DNA of 64,000 bases from PXAP01 sp964421595 (GCA_964421595.1 CAYQXY010000020.1:22491-86490); one strand, 5' to 3'. Positions 45,835 to 55,481 are shown, counted from the first letter of the stretch. The notes: generated from the sequence alone by a model not told the origin. A program made the numbers and translations.

Positions 45835-46413
45835 ATGAAATTGAGATTAATTACAATTCTGGCCTTTATTCTCATTGTACCTCATATAGCCTGCGGACAG
45901 TCAACATATGGTATCAAATCGCACGAAATCCTGTTTGAAGGTACCTCTAATATCCAGTCATGGACTGCTGAAGTTAAGGAGATGGCCGGCAGTTTTACCC
46001 TCCTGGTTGAAAATGGTAAAATAAATCAACTGGTAGATGCCAATGTCAATATAGATGCCGGATCAATAGAAGGTTCAGAAGGCAGAAGAATGGATTCAAA
46101 AATTTATGAGGCTCTTGATATTAAAAACCACCCGCAGATTTCCTTTCTTCTCAGGGAAGTTAATTCACTTACAGAAAACCCGGGAACCTTTAAACTGGAG
46201 ACCCGTGGAGTTTTGACTGTTGCCGGAGTTTCAAGAAATATCCCAATGATTGTTTACGGCAAGGTAATGCAAAACGGAGACCTTGAGTTTTCCGGCAGCC
46301 AGAAAATATTAATGAGCGACCATCGTATATCCCCGCCCACTGCTCTTCTTGGTGCTTTAAAAACTGGTGATGAGATAATGCTCAGTTATAAAGTGGTTCT
46401 AAATAAAAAATAA
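45835..46413 (+). CDS. YceI-domain exported protein
   Basis: 192 residues from the ATG at 45835; an earlier in-frame TTG overlaps the -12 element and is rejected. Signal peptide ends IACGQ. The YceI beta-barrel fold is recognisable from ITFEGTSNIQSW-type strand (HEILFEGTSNIQSWTAEV), MDSKIYEALDIKNHPQISF and the C-terminal DHRISPPTALLGALKTGDEI. YceI proteins bind polyisoprenoid-type lipids in the periplasm. Followed after 6 bases by a second, diverged YceI gene. Confidence 0.9.
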   Translation: MKLRLITILAFILIVPHIACGQSTYGIKSHEILFEGTSNIQSWTAEVKEMAGSFTLLVENGKINQLVDANVNIDAGSIEGSEGRRMDSKIYEALDIKNHPQISFLLREVNSLTENPGTFKLETRGVLTVAGVSRNIPMIVYGKVMQNGDLEFSGSQKILMSDHRISPPTALLGALKTGDEIMLSYKVVLNKK

Positions 46414-46419
46414 TTTACG

Positions 46420-47061
46420 ATGAAAATTCTGTTAACATTATTTTCTGCTTATTCTATTATCTGTCTGGCTAATGTCAGGAGTCTGAATGCAGAAGAAAAT
46501 CCTGACCGGGATTTTATTTCATATTCTGTTAAGCAGAACAGCTGGTTATCACTTTCAGGGACTACAAATATCAATTCATTTGAATGCCGTTCTTCCGGTG
46601 AGGATTCAAATGGTGAAATACTTATTAATATCATTGATCAGGGGAACAGCATTAGCTTTTCCGATGCCGGGATTATACTGGAAATTAATTCCTTTGACTG
46701 TGAAAATCAGATGATAACCAGGGATATGCATAAAGCTCTTGGCGGCAGGGGGGATTCCGGTATAGAGATAAAACTGCTCGATGCCGTAGCGGGGGAAATG
46801 AACTGGTATTCGGCAAATGGAAAGATCAGTACAAATATTATTATTACTCTCAATGATATTTCCGTAACAAAGGAACTGGATATTTCATGGCAACGAACAG
46901 GTGGCTTTGATTACCAGTTTGGAGGAACTACTGAACTTCTGATGTCTGAATTTGAAATTGACCCCCCTTCTCCTGCACTGGGCCTGGTTAAGGTGGATGA
47001 TAAGATTGTAGTCAATTTTAATTATAACGTTCAGACAAGTGCTATCTCACGTGTCGAATAA
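46420..47061 (+). CDS. Diverged YceI-like exported protein
   Basis: 213 residues with a signal peptide (about 1-24). The order of motifs (SLSGTTNINSFECRSS, MITRDMHKALGG, ELLMSEFEIDPPSPALGLVKVDD) parallels the YceI protein just upstream but sequence identity is low. It is likely cotranscribed, and probably binds a lipid-like ligand as well. No catalytic residues are expected in the family. Confidence 0.8.
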   Translation: MKILLTLFSAYSIICLANVRSLNAEENPDRDFISYSVKQNSWLSLSGTTNINSFECRSSGEDSNGEILINIIDQGNSISFSDAGIILEINSFDCENQMITRDMHKALGGRGDSGIEIKLLDAVAGEMNWYSANGKISTNIIITLNDISVTKELDISWQRTGGFDYQFGGTTELLMSEFEIDPPSPALGLVKVDDKIVVNFNYNVQTSAISRVE

Positions 47062-47234
47062 ATTCACTGTCAAATGCAGATTTTATAAAGAAATTTCAAC
47101 AAAAGACTTTTTAACTGGTTTAGGTTGTAAAGTTCAGTAAAATTAAACATTATGTCTAAGATAATAAGGTAAAAGGCATTGGTTAGAAAAATACCTTAAA
47201 GAAAACAACTATTAATAATTATAAACTAAATAAA

Positions 47235-48521
47235 ATGCAAAGAATAATTTTTTCAGTTTTCATGATACTGGCAGTAACATTCACTGCTGCAGCACAAGTA
47301 AGAGATTTGCAAAACTGGCGTCCTAACGACAAGAGGGGACTAAATATGTATGAAGCTCCGGCAGAGGATACAGTTGCATTTGATGGATTAAGGATTCGGG
47401 TGGGTGGTGATTTCGCCATGCAATTCCAGGGGATTACTCAAAGCAATACTATGGGAAACCTTGTTGTGCTGGGAAGTGATTTTAATCTTCCTTCTGCCAA
47501 CCTGAACATTGATGTACAGCTACTTGATGGAGTAAGAATGCATTTAAGAACATACCTTTCATCCCGTCATCATGTCGAGGCCTGGATCAAGGGGGGGCAT
47601 ATGCAGGTAAGTAATCTGGATTTCATCCAGCCGGGATTCCTGTCAGGATTGATGGATATTACAACTATCACCATCGGACTTGATGAATTCAACTATGGAG
47701 ATGCTCACTTCAGGAGGTCTGATAATGCAAGGGCAATTTTTAACCCGTTTATCGGAAATTATATAATGGATGCATTTTCTACAGAGGCATTTGGAGAATT
47801 TACTTTTCAAACAAACGGGCTTCTGGCAGTATTAGGCGTTACAAATGGTAAGCTCAACCAGAATGTTGGTCTGAGTCCTACAAGTGATAATAAGCCTTCA
47901 TTTTACGGTAAGCTGGGTTTTGATCAGCAGGTTAATGATGATCTGAGGGTTCGTCTGACCGGCTCCTGGTACATCAATAATGGCACAACAACAGGAACAT
48001 GGTTGTATGGTGGTGACCGGGCCGGATCAAGGTATTACAGGGTCCTGCATACCGTTGCAGGTGAGGACACACCTGCAGAAGGTGGAAATTTTGACGGCAG
48101 GTATAATTCCCGGTTCACAAAAATTACCGCTTTGCAGGTTAACCCTTTTATTAAGTTCGGCGGACTGGAATTCTTTGGTGTTTATGAAATTGCTAATGGT
48201 AATAATGAATTCACCACCCCGACAACAGACAAAGAGGGTTCTTTCACCCAGATTGCAGGAGAGTTATTATACAGGTTTGGTGCCAGTGAAAACTTCTATC
48301 TTGGAAGCAGGTACAATATTGTATCAGGAAAAGCTCGCGAAAGCGCAACTGAAGATCTTGAGATCAGCAGGTTCAATATTGGCGGAGGATGGTTCCTGAG
48401 CCAGAATATCTTAACAAAAGTTGAATATGTGAATCAGCAATACAAGGGTGATGCATGGGCCGGAAGATTTGCAGGTGCAGAATTCAGCGGATTAAGTATT
48501 GAAGCAGTGATATCTTTTTAG
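47235..48521 (+). CDS. Outer-membrane beta-barrel (porin-like) protein
   Basis: 428 residues with a signal peptide ending AAAQ (about 20). The rest is repeated amphipathic strands (IDVQLLDGVRMHLRTYLSS, VRLTGSWYINNGT, NFYLGSRYNIVSG) and a terminal strand ending in Phe (LSIEAVISF), typical of outer-membrane proteins folded by BamA. The substrate is unknown. It completes the PhnD-kinase-regulator-YceI cluster, though a 173-base gap may hold its own promoter. Confidence 0.8.
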   Translation: MQRIIFSVFMILAVTFTAAAQVRDLQNWRPNDKRGLNMYEAPAEDTVAFDGLRIRVGGDFAMQFQGITQSNTMGNLVVLGSDFNLPSANLNIDVQLLDGVRMHLRTYLSSRHHVEAWIKGGHMQVSNLDFIQPGFLSGLMDITTITIGLDEFNYGDAHFRRSDNARAIFNPFIGNYIMDAFSTEAFGEFTFQTNGLLAVLGVTNGKLNQNVGLSPTSDNKPSFYGKLGFDQQVNDDLRVRLTGSWYINNGTTTGTWLYGGDRAGSRYYRVLHTVAGEDTPAEGGNFDGRYNSRFTKITALQVNPFIKFGGLEFFGVYEIANGNNEFTTPTTDKEGSFTQIAGELLYRFGASENFYLGSRYNIVSGKARESATEDLEISRFNIGGGWFLSQNILTKVEYVNQQYKGDAWAGRFAGAEFSGLSIEAVISF

Positions 48522-48550
48522 AGAATTTTGTTGGATTTTGGTTGGTTAAG

Positions 48551-48586
48551 AAAAATGCAGGGCATAATACCCTGCATTTTTTTTGC
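48551..48586 (+). terminator. Terminator after the barrel protein gene
   Basis: A 12-bp stem, AAAAATGCAGGG (48551-48562)/CCCTGCATTTTT (48570-48581), and a further T run. It can also act in the other direction for the convergent MFS gene. Confidence 0.9.
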
Positions 48587-48654
48587 TTATTGGCTAAACA
48601 TGGCATCCAGTTTGAAGGCGAAAGTCTTTTACGGGTGATGCCCTGACTATTCTG

Positions 48655-49851
48655 CTAAACATTAGTTTCCACTTTTTTCTCCCTGTATTTTACATACAAA
48701 TACAAAAATGCTGCAGTAAGCGCCACGGTTAGCAGAATTACATATCTGAGTGAGGCTGCTCCTGCGGCCAGATGGTCATTTCCATATTTTAACAGGTTGA
48801 TATCGTAAATATATCCTAAAGTAGGCTGGGCAATAGCTGCGCCAAGAAAACCGAGTCCCCCCATAATTGCAAGACCCAGTGCTCCACTGTTTGGCACCTT
48901 TTCTGCCACGACGCCAAGCATATTAGGCCAGAAATATGCAACTCCGAGAGCAAATACAGTAGCTGCCCCGAATGTCCACCATCCTACTGAAATACTCAGC
49001 AGCCAGAGACCTGCACCTGCAATAATTGCAGAGAATAACAGAACACCAATTGATGAGAGTCTATGTATAACAGGCCCGGCAAACAGTCGCGCAAGGGCCA
49101 TTACCGCCGATACCCAAACCAGCAAAAGTATACCTGGTGCTTCAACTGTTTCCAGCAATGCAGCGATCCATTGATTGGTGCCAAGTTCTGTTGCAGCGGT
49201 AAAAAGCATAAAGAATGCCATGAAAAGAAAAAGAGGGGAAACACAGGCTTTAAGCATATCAATATAGCTTACCCCTGCTGCTACTCTCTCGGTTTGCGGG
49301 AATTTAATGCCATAGAACATCGCCCCGTATGCTATTGTTGGCAGGATCATGGCCGCAGTCTGAACTCTCCAGCCGAGTCCGGCCATATTCAGAAAATACA
49401 CAAGCAACCCGCCAAAGACTATTCCTGCAGGAAACCACATATGAAACCTGTTAAGTTTTGACGTCTTGTCATCCGGGTAAAGTGCCGTAATAAGCGGATT
49501 ACAGCCGGCTTCAACACTTCCGTTTGCAATACCGATAAGCAGGGTTGAGAAGAAAAGCGTCCAGAACCCGGTTGCAAAAATTGTCATTACCAGTCCAATG
49601 ATATGAGCAATAAATGCTATCGCCATTACACGCCCCATTCCTATCAGGTCAACCAGGGGACCCAGGACCAGCATGGCTACTGTAAAGCCCCAGAAGGCAG
49701 TGCCTACTATCCATCCGACTTCGGTTCCTGTGAGGCTGAATTCCTCCATCCATGGTACAATGAATCCACCTCTGGTGCCGAAAGACATTGCCGTCACCAC
49801 TAAAGCCAGGCAACTGGCATTAAATAATAAGGTCTTTTTCCTTTTTTCCAT
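48655..49851 (-). CDS. Major facilitator superfamily transporter
   Basis: 398 residues with twelve predicted membrane helices. The loop 2-3 motif reads GPLVDLIGMGRVM, helix 4-5 GIANGSVEAGCNPLI, and there is a long loop PDDKTSKLNRFHMWFPAGIVFGG. This resembles MFS sugar or organic-anion transporters common in Bacteroidetes, but the substrate cannot be told. Monocistronic; convergent with the barrel protein gene. Confidence 0.88.
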   Translation of the reverse strand: MEKRKKTLLFNASCLALVVTAMSFGTRGGFIVPWMEEFSLTGTEVGWIVGTAFWGFTVAMLVLGPLVDLIGMGRVMAIAFIAHIIGLVMTIFATGFWTLFFSTLLIGIANGSVEAGCNPLITALYPDDKTSKLNRFHMWFPAGIVFGGLLVYFLNMAGLGWRVQTAAMILPTIAYGAMFYGIKFPQTERVAAGVSYIDMLKACVSPLFLFMAFFMLFTAATELGTNQWIAALLETVEAPGILLLVWVSAVMALARLFAGPVIHRLSSIGVLLFSAIIAGAGLWLLSISVGWWTFGAATVFALGVAYFWPNMLGVVAEKVPNSGALGLAIMGGLGFLGAAIAQPTLGYIYDINLLKYGNDHLAAGAASLRYVILLTVALTAAFLYLYVKYREKKVETNV

Positions 49852-49983
49852 TTTTTAGTGTTTAAGGAGAATTATTAGGTTAAATTACCAGATAAATATA
49901 AGAAAATAGTGAATTATAGACCCCTCCGGCACCATACAATTATCCTCTTGGTGGCATCTGTCAGATAAACAGCGGATTACAAC

Positions 49984-50026
49984 ATAAAAAAACAGGAAAG
50001 GCGATTAAAAAATCGCCTTTCCTGTT
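49984..50026 (-). terminator. Terminator of the initiator tRNA gene
   Basis: A 16-bp perfect stem (49991-50006 with 50011-50026, 4-base loop), followed in the minus direction by seven T residues, right after the tRNA 3' end. Confidence 0.9.
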
Positions 50027-50029
50027 GAG

Positions 50030-50101
50030 TAGCGGGGGCAGGACTCGAACCTGCGGCCTTTGGGTTATGAGCCCAACGAGCTACCACTGCTCCACCCCGC
50101 A
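50030..50101 (-). tRNA. Initiator tRNA-fMet (CAT)
   Basis: Folds as a 72-nt cloverleaf: acceptor TGCGGGG/CCCCGCT, anticodon stem TTGGG/CCCAA around CTCATAA (anticodon CAT), T arm GCAGG-TTCGAGT-CCTGC. Two initiator hallmarks are visible: positions 1 and 72 do not pair (T-T here, C-A in E. coli), and the anticodon stem ends in three G-C pairs. CCA is not encoded. Confidence 0.93.
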
Positions 50102-50112
50102 ATAATTAGATG

Positions 50113-50143
50113 CAAAAGTAATCTAAGTTTAGTGAAGAACAAA
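50113..50143 (-). promoter_or_regulatory. Promoter of tRNA-fMet
   Basis: On the minus strand TTTG (50143-50140), 19-base spacer, TACTTTTG (50120-50113): an exact Bacteroidetes consensus promoter, 12 bases from the mature 5' end. Confidence 0.88.
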
Positions 50144-50271
50144 TTTTTTCCTCTATTATTTAGACAAGATCTCATAATGGATGAAAAAAAAATGTTTTAA
50201 CCATTGTTTTAAAAGGCTTAGCTCAGTATTTATATTATAACGTTCAGTTGAATATAAATTGAACATGGTGG

Positions 50272-50303
50272 TTGAGAGTATGAAATTAATCTTATTATCT
50301 TTG
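50272..50303 (+). promoter_or_regulatory. Promoter of the M23 peptidase gene
   Basis: TTG (50272-50274), 21-base spacer, TATCTTTG (50296-50303); the ATG is 24 bases downstream. Confidence 0.6.
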
Positions 50304-50326
50304 CCACAATAACAATCAGCAAGAAT

Positions 50327-51184
50327 ATGGCGAATAAAAAGAGTTTTTTTAAACGCTTAAAGCACAAATACAGGCTTATAATTTTCAATGACCATTCCTA
50401 TGAGGAAGTGGTTTCTGTGCGACTGACAAAAATGAATGTATTTTCAATTTTTGGGACATCTACAATATTTCTTATTGCGTTAATCACCATATTAATAGCT
50501 TTTACTCCGATCCGGGAATTTATACCGGGGTATCCTGATGGCAGCCTTCGTCGTGATCTCATTATGAATGCAGTACTTTTGGATTCTCTCGAGAATGAAA
50601 TAAGGATCAGGGAACAATTTCTTGAGAACATAAGAGATATTGTGGCAGGCCGGGAACCACGGAAATTTGAATATAATCCAAATTCACCTATTATTAGCGA
50701 TGAGATACAATTCAGCAGATCTGAACAGGATTCTTTACTGCGGGCCCAGATTGAAGCTGAAGAGCCTTTAAATCTCAATGTTACCAGAGAACTTATATTA
50801 AAAGGCAACAATTCCACTTCTCATTTTTTACCGCCTGCCAGCGGACTGGTTATTAATCAGTTCGATCCGGGTCAAAATCACTACGGAGTTGATCTGGTAA
50901 CTGAAGTCAATCAGCCGGTTCTGGCTACAATGGATGGGACTGTAACCATTGCCAACTGGACTATTGAGACAGGTTATATTATACAGATTCAGCATGATAA
51001 TAATTACCTGTCATTTTATAAACACAATGCTGAATTACTCAAGCAAATTGGTGATTATGTAAAAGCTGGCGAAGCAATTGCTATAGTTGGCAATTCAGGG
51101 GAGCTTACAACCGGTCCGCACCTGCATTTTGAATTATGGCAAAACGGAGTACCACTTAATCCTGAGAACTATATCTTATTTTAA
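50327..51184 (+). CDS. M23 (LytM-type) metallopeptidase family protein
   Basis: 285 residues: basic cytoplasmic N-terminus, one TM helix (about 38-60), a coiled-coil linker (about 80-150) and a C-terminal LytM domain (about 165-280) with NHYGVDLV and GPHLHFELW zinc ligands. Works on peptidoglycan cross-bridges in the periplasm or activates an amidase. The zinc-binding pattern is intact. No operon partner; dxr follows 149 bases on. Confidence 0.92.
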   Translation: MANKKSFFKRLKHKYRLIIFNDHSYEEVVSVRLTKMNVFSIFGTSTIFLIALITILIAFTPIREFIPGYPDGSLRRDLIMNAVLLDSLENEIRIREQFLENIRDIVAGREPRKFEYNPNSPIISDEIQFSRSEQDSLLRAQIEAEEPLNLNVTRELILKGNNSTSHFLPPASGLVINQFDPGQNHYGVDLVTEVNQPVLATMDGTVTIANWTIETGYIIQIQHDNNYLSFYKHNAELLKQIGDYVKAGEAIAIVGNSGELTTGPHLHFELWQNGVPLNPENYILF

Positions 51185-51333
51185 TCAGATATGAATTTAT
51201 ATTCAGGCTTTATTTACACCCCTTCAAATGAATAATTTACCCGGTATGCTTCCCCATTGCGTTCACTATATGGTAACTATTCTTTTAGCCAACGCCGGCA
51301 CAGGTGCCTGGATTATTATGATGGAATAATAGC

Positions 51334-52485
51334 ATGAGAAAAAGAATTGCCATACTCGGATCAACAGGATCAATTGGAACACAGGCGCTGGAGGTAATCA
51401 GCAATTTTCATGAAAAATTCGAAGTCGAGGTTCTTACGGCATTTAATAATGTCCAGCTATTAATAGAACAGGCAATAACCTTCCAGCCAAATGCAGTAGT
51501 CATAGCAAATGAAAGATTGTATACGGTACTTGCCGATGCATTAAAGAATCACCCGATTAAGGTATATGCCGGAAATGATGCACTTGAACAGATTGTGCAG
51601 ATGGATAGCATCGATATTGTTCTGGCTGCAATGGTTGGATATTCAGGATTAATGCCTGTAATAAATGCAATTAAAGCCAGAAAGACAATCGCACTTGCCA
51701 ATAAGGAAACACTGGTTGTAGCGGGGGAGATGATAACCAGGCTTGCACGTGAAAATAATACATGGATCATCCCTGTGGATTCTGAACATTCAGCTATTTT
51801 CCAATGTCTGGTAGGTGAGCCGGATGCCGTGGAAAAAATTTACCTTACTGCTTCTGGTGGCCCTTTCAGGGGAAAAGACAGGAATTATCTTGATAAAGTC
51901 ACAAAAAAAGAGGCTCTAAGACATCCTAACTGGACGATGGGGGCCAAGATAACTATTGATTCGGCTACTCTGATGAATAAAGGTCTGGAAGTTATTGAGG
52001 CAAGGTGGCTATTTAATCTTCAACCTTCACAGATTGAAGTAGTTATACATCCCCAATCAATCCTTCACTCGTTTGTACAATTTATCGACGGGTCAATTAA
52101 AGCTCAGATGGGACTTCCTGATATGAAACTACCTATACAATATGCATTTTCATATCCTGACAGAATAAAATCTGATTTTCCCCGTTTCAGTTTTGTCAAT
52201 TATCCGAACCTGAGTTTTGAACCGCCCGATTTTGAGACATTTCCGAATCTGACGCTGGCATATTATGCAATGAAAAAAGGAGGCACTATGCCGTGCGTAT
52301 TAAATGCCTCAAATGAGATCGCAGTTGGAGCCTTTTTAAATGATATGATCGGGTTCTATGATATTTCCCGGATAATTGAGAAAACAATGGAAAAAGTATC
52401 CCATAACGGGACGCCTGCGCTTTCAGATTATCAGGACGCAGACAGGGAGGCCAGGATATTTGCTGAAAGCTTGTTAACATCCTGA
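51334..52485 (+). CDS. dxr: 1-deoxy-D-xylulose 5-phosphate reductoisomerase
   Basis: 383 residues; second step of the MEP isoprenoid pathway, DXP to MEP with NADPH. N-terminal Rossmann motif LGSTGSIGTQALEVI; IALANKETLVVAGE; the catalytic region VDSEHSAIFQCL (metal ligands) and LTASGGPFRG; later WTMGAKITIDSATLMNKGLEVIEA and IHPQSILHSFVQF. Full length. rseP follows 46 bases later, the common neighbour of dxr. Confidence 0.97.
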   Translation: MRKRIAILGSTGSIGTQALEVISNFHEKFEVEVLTAFNNVQLLIEQAITFQPNAVVIANERLYTVLADALKNHPIKVYAGNDALEQIVQMDSIDIVLAAMVGYSGLMPVINAIKARKTIALANKETLVVAGEMITRLARENNTWIIPVDSEHSAIFQCLVGEPDAVEKIYLTASGGPFRGKDRNYLDKVTKKEALRHPNWTMGAKITIDSATLMNKGLEVIEARWLFNLQPSQIEVVIHPQSILHSFVQFIDGSIKAQMGLPDMKLPIQYAFSYPDRIKSDFPRFSFVNYPNLSFEPPDFETFPNLTLAYYAMKKGGTMPCVLNASNEIAVGAFLNDMIGFYDISRIIEKTMEKVSHNGTPALSDYQDADREARIFAESLLTS

Positions 52486-52531
52486 ACATTTAAATAGAAA
52501 GTTTGTTTGAATTTGAAATTAAATAAATAAA

Positions 52532-53848
52532 ATGGATATACTTATTAAGGCTGCGCAATTTTTTCTCAGTCTTTCAATTCTGATAATATTACATGAATTG
52601 GGACATTTTCTTTTTGCCCGGCTTTTTAAAACCAGGGTAGAAAAATTCTATCTATTCTTTAATCCCTGGTTTACATTATTCAAGGTAAAAAAAGGAGAAA
52701 CTGAATTCGGACTTGGCTGGCTCCCATTGGGAGGTTATGTTAAGATCTCGGGAATGATAGATGAGTCAATGGATAAGGACCAGCTGAGCCAGGAGCCAAA
52801 ACCATACGAATTCCGGTCAAAACCTGCCTGGCAGAGACTGCTGATTATGCTTGGCGGGGTTATGGTTAACTTTGTTCTTGCTTTTTTTATTTACTCACTG
52901 ATGTTGTTTTATTGGGGTGAAAGTTATCTTCCTGCCGAGAACCTTACATATGGCATACATGCTGATTCCCTTGCTCGTGAGATTGGCCTCCGTCATGGCG
53001 ATCATATAGTTTCACTTGACAACAGGGAAGTAGACGATTTTCAACAGATCGTTCCAACAATTGCCCTTGATAATATTCGCACCATCCAGGTCATGAGAGA
53101 CGGAGCACTCGTTAATATAGATATTCCGGAAGGGGTAGTACCTCAGTTGCTTGCAGGAACTCCATTTATAGATTTGAGATTTCCATTTATAATAGGTGGC
53201 TTTCCCTCTGGATCGGTGGCAAAAGAAGCAGGTTTTGAAGAAGGAGATAAGGTTCTTGAATTGAATGATCAGGAATTGCCTTTCTTCTATGAATTCCGGG
53301 AGCAATTGATGAATTACAGGAACCAGGAAATCGTTGTAACTGTTGAACGGGATGAAACATTGATTGATGTTCCTGTTACTGTCCCGGAAGAAGGTCTGTT
53401 AGGTGTTGCACCTGTAGGATTAACACAGTATTTTGAGTTAAGGACTATGGAGTATTCTTTATTTGCATCGATACCGGCGGGAATCTCCAAGGGTATGGAT
53501 ACATTCAGCAGTTATCTTAAGCAGCTGAAAATGATTTTCTCACCCCAAACCGGTGCATATAAATCTTTGGGCGGATTCATAACCATAGGAAGTATTTTTC
53601 AGCCTGTATGGGACTGGCAGGCATTCTGGAGTATAACAGCATTTTTATCAATTGTTCTTGCAATAATGAATGTTTTACCTATACCTGCTCTTGATGGAGG
53701 GCATGTGATGTTTTTATTGTATGAGATGGTTTCGGGCAGAAAACCCAGTGACAAGTTTATGGAGTATGCGCAGCTTACCGGTATGCTTCTTCTTCTTTCG
53801 CTCATCCTTTATGCCAATGGTAATGATATAATAAGATTGTTCCGTTGA
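52532..53848 (+). CDS. rseP: RseP-type site-2 zinc metalloprotease (M50)
   Basis: 438 residues; inner-membrane protease that cleaves transmembrane segments, e.g. of anti-sigma factors, and clears signal peptides. Zinc motif HELGH in the first helix and NVLPIPALDGGHVMF (third ligand Asp) in the last part are intact. Two PDZ-like domains lie between (about 130-215 and 220-295; the FPSGSVAKEAGFEEGDKVL segment marks the second). Follows dxr, as in many bacteria. Confidence 0.95.
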   Translation: MDILIKAAQFFLSLSILIILHELGHFLFARLFKTRVEKFYLFFNPWFTLFKVKKGETEFGLGWLPLGGYVKISGMIDESMDKDQLSQEPKPYEFRSKPAWQRLLIMLGGVMVNFVLAFFIYSLMLFYWGESYLPAENLTYGIHADSLAREIGLRHGDHIVSLDNREVDDFQQIVPTIALDNIRTIQVMRDGALVNIDIPEGVVPQLLAGTPFIDLRFPFIIGGFPSGSVAKEAGFEEGDKVLELNDQELPFFYEFREQLMNYRNQEIVVTVERDETLIDVPVTVPEEGLLGVAPVGLTQYFELRTMEYSLFASIPAGISKGMDTFSSYLKQLKMIFSPQTGAYKSLGGFITIGSIFQPVWDWQAFWSITAFLSIVLAIMNVLPIPALDGGHVMFLLYEMVSGRKPSDKFMEYAQLTGMLLLLSLILYANGNDIIRLFR

Positions 53849-53890
53849 TCAATATGCAATTGAAATAGTTTTATTTCGTTTATTTATTAT

Positions 53891-53898
53891 TACATTTG
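53891..53898 (+). promoter_or_regulatory. -7 element of tatA
   Basis: TACATTTG, 25 bases before the tatA ATG. A -33 match is not clear. Confidence 0.5.
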
Positions 53899-53922
53899 TG
53901 CACACATTTAATAAATTAAATT

Positions 53923-54138
53923 ATGACAGATCTTTTTGTTTTAGGGGCGATGGTTGGCCCATGGCAGATCGTTCTCATTGTGGTTATTATTCTACTGCTT
54001 TTCGGTGGGAAGAAAATTCCTGATTTAATGAGGGGTCTCGGAGAGGGAATTAAAGAATTTAAGAAGGCTACAAGTAAGGAGGAGGATGAGAAGGAAGAAA
54101 ATGAGGAAACTGTAAAGGATTCCCCAAGGAAAGGATAA
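53923..54138 (+). CDS. tatA: Sec-independent translocase TatA/E subunit
   Basis: 71 residues: short N-terminus, one TM helix (about 14-30), the hinge FGGKKIPDLMRGLGEGIKEFKKA amphipathic helix and an acidic tail (EEDEKEENEE). Forms the pore of the Tat pathway for folded proteins. The TatC partner is not in the window. A predicted Tat substrate (aldo/keto reductase) is encoded 5.6 kb downstream. Confidence 0.93.
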   Translation: MTDLFVLGAMVGPWQIVLIVVIILLLFGGKKIPDLMRGLGEGIKEFKKATSKEEDEKEENEETVKDSPRKG

Positions 54139-54253
54139 TTTCTTCAGCTTTTACATCTGAATTTCATTGACCAGTTTGTTATAGCGGTCAACCTAAAATC
54201 GTGTAAACAGCTTGTTTATGATATTGCGTAATCTGCTGTGAATAATAAAGTGC

Positions 54254-54289
54254 CGGGTCGGGAGAAGAATAAAGCTCCCGGCCCGTTTT
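54254..54289 (+). terminator. Terminator after tatA
   Basis: CGGGTCGGGAG (54254-54264) pairs with CTCCCGGCCCG (54275-54285), 11 pairs including one T-G, then TTTT. Confidence 0.8.
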
Positions 54290-54349
54290 GCATCCATACC
54301 GTTTACTCGTTTTTTAAAACACTTTGCTGTAAGATTCAATAGTTATAAC

Positions 54350-54380
54350 TTGCAGGGGAACTCATAAAAACTTAATTTTG
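54350..54380 (+). promoter_or_regulatory. Promoter of the DUF4837 lipoprotein group
   Basis: TTG (54350-54352), 20-base spacer, TAATTTTG (54373-54380). Fits the Bacteroidetes consensus. Confidence 0.6.
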
Positions 54381-54470
54381 GTATCAGATGGTTAATGAAG
54401 TGGCTGTAAAATAAGACAGTTGACCAGCCGTTTAAAAGTGAGTTAATCAAATGAATTATTTAAATAGAAT

Positions 54471-55481
54471 ATGGCAAAAGTTTTTAGTAGGAATAAACTT
54501 CTATTCCTGATATTTGTAACAATCGTAGTAGCTTTAGCTTCCTGCAGAGGCGACAGGACCCCCCTCTTGCCCAATGTTACCGGACGGGCAGGTGAGGTTG
54601 TACTGGTTATGAATGCACCGATCTGGGAGACTGAAGCAGGAAAATCAATTGGTCTGGTTTTGAATGATGAACATCCGGCACTGCCACAAGCTGAACCGAT
54701 GTTCAATGTTGTGAGAATTGCACATGCTGCGTTTTCAAATATATTCAAGACCCACAGGAATATAATTGTCGTGAATATCTCAGATCAGTTCACCGATACA
54801 AGGATGAACGTTCGAAGAAATGTATGGGCCAAACCACAAATTGTGATGGAAATTAATGCAGTTGACAACGATGCATTTCAAAAATTCGTGGCAGGCCAGG
54901 GAGAAAGGATAATTGAAGAATTGCTCGATGCTGAACGTGTTCGTATTGTTGAGTATAATCTGCAATATGAGAACAGAAATTTAAGGAATCAACTTATCGA
55001 GAGCCTTAATGTATCAATTGTCTTCCCTCCGGGGTACGAACTTAATATTGACACTACCGATTTTGCATGGGTCGGTTTCAGTCCCCCCACACAGGATGTA
55101 ATTCAGGGTGTTTTCGTTTATCAATATGATTACACCGATAAGGAGACATTTACACCAGAATACCTCATAGAAAAGAGGAATCAGTTCCTGAGGAGTTATG
55201 TTCAAGGAGACAGGCCAAATTCATGGATGTCGACTGAAATGCAGGCATCGCCGCAGTTCAGTCAGTTTATGGATGGATCGCGGTATGTAGCCCGGCTGGC
55301 CGGGCTGTGGCGCGTAGAAAATGACTTCATGGGAGGGCCGTTCATAAGCCATACCACGCTGGATGAGGAAAGGAACAGGGTAATTACTGTTGAAGGTTTT
55401 GTTTATGCACCCGGAGTTAAAAAACGTAATCTGCTTCGCCAGGTTGAAGCTATCATATCAACCCTGGAAATCGTTGAATGA
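54471..55481 (+). CDS. DUF4837 family lipoprotein
   Basis: 336 residues with lipobox VALASC (Cys25) followed by RGDRTPLLPNVTGRAGEVVLVM, the characteristic DUF4837 opening. GLVLNDEHPALPQAEPMFNV and GRAGEV-type blocks follow. The family is restricted to Bacteroidetes and uncharacterised; probably outer-membrane or periplasm-facing. Two small genes follow with 3- and 16-base gaps, making a three-gene unit. Confidence 0.88.
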   Translation: MAKVFSRNKLLFLIFVTIVVALASCRGDRTPLLPNVTGRAGEVVLVMNAPIWETEAGKSIGLVLNDEHPALPQAEPMFNVVRIAHAAFSNIFKTHRNIIVVNISDQFTDTRMNVRRNVWAKPQIVMEINAVDNDAFQKFVAGQGERIIEELLDAERVRIVEYNLQYENRNLRNQLIESLNVSIVFPPGYELNIDTTDFAWVGFSPPTQDVIQGVFVYQYDYTDKETFTPEYLIEKRNQFLRSYVQGDRPNSWMSTEMQASPQFSQFMDGSRYVARLAGLWRVENDFMGGPFISHTTLDEERNRVITVEGFVYAPGVKKRNLLRQVEAIISTLEIVE

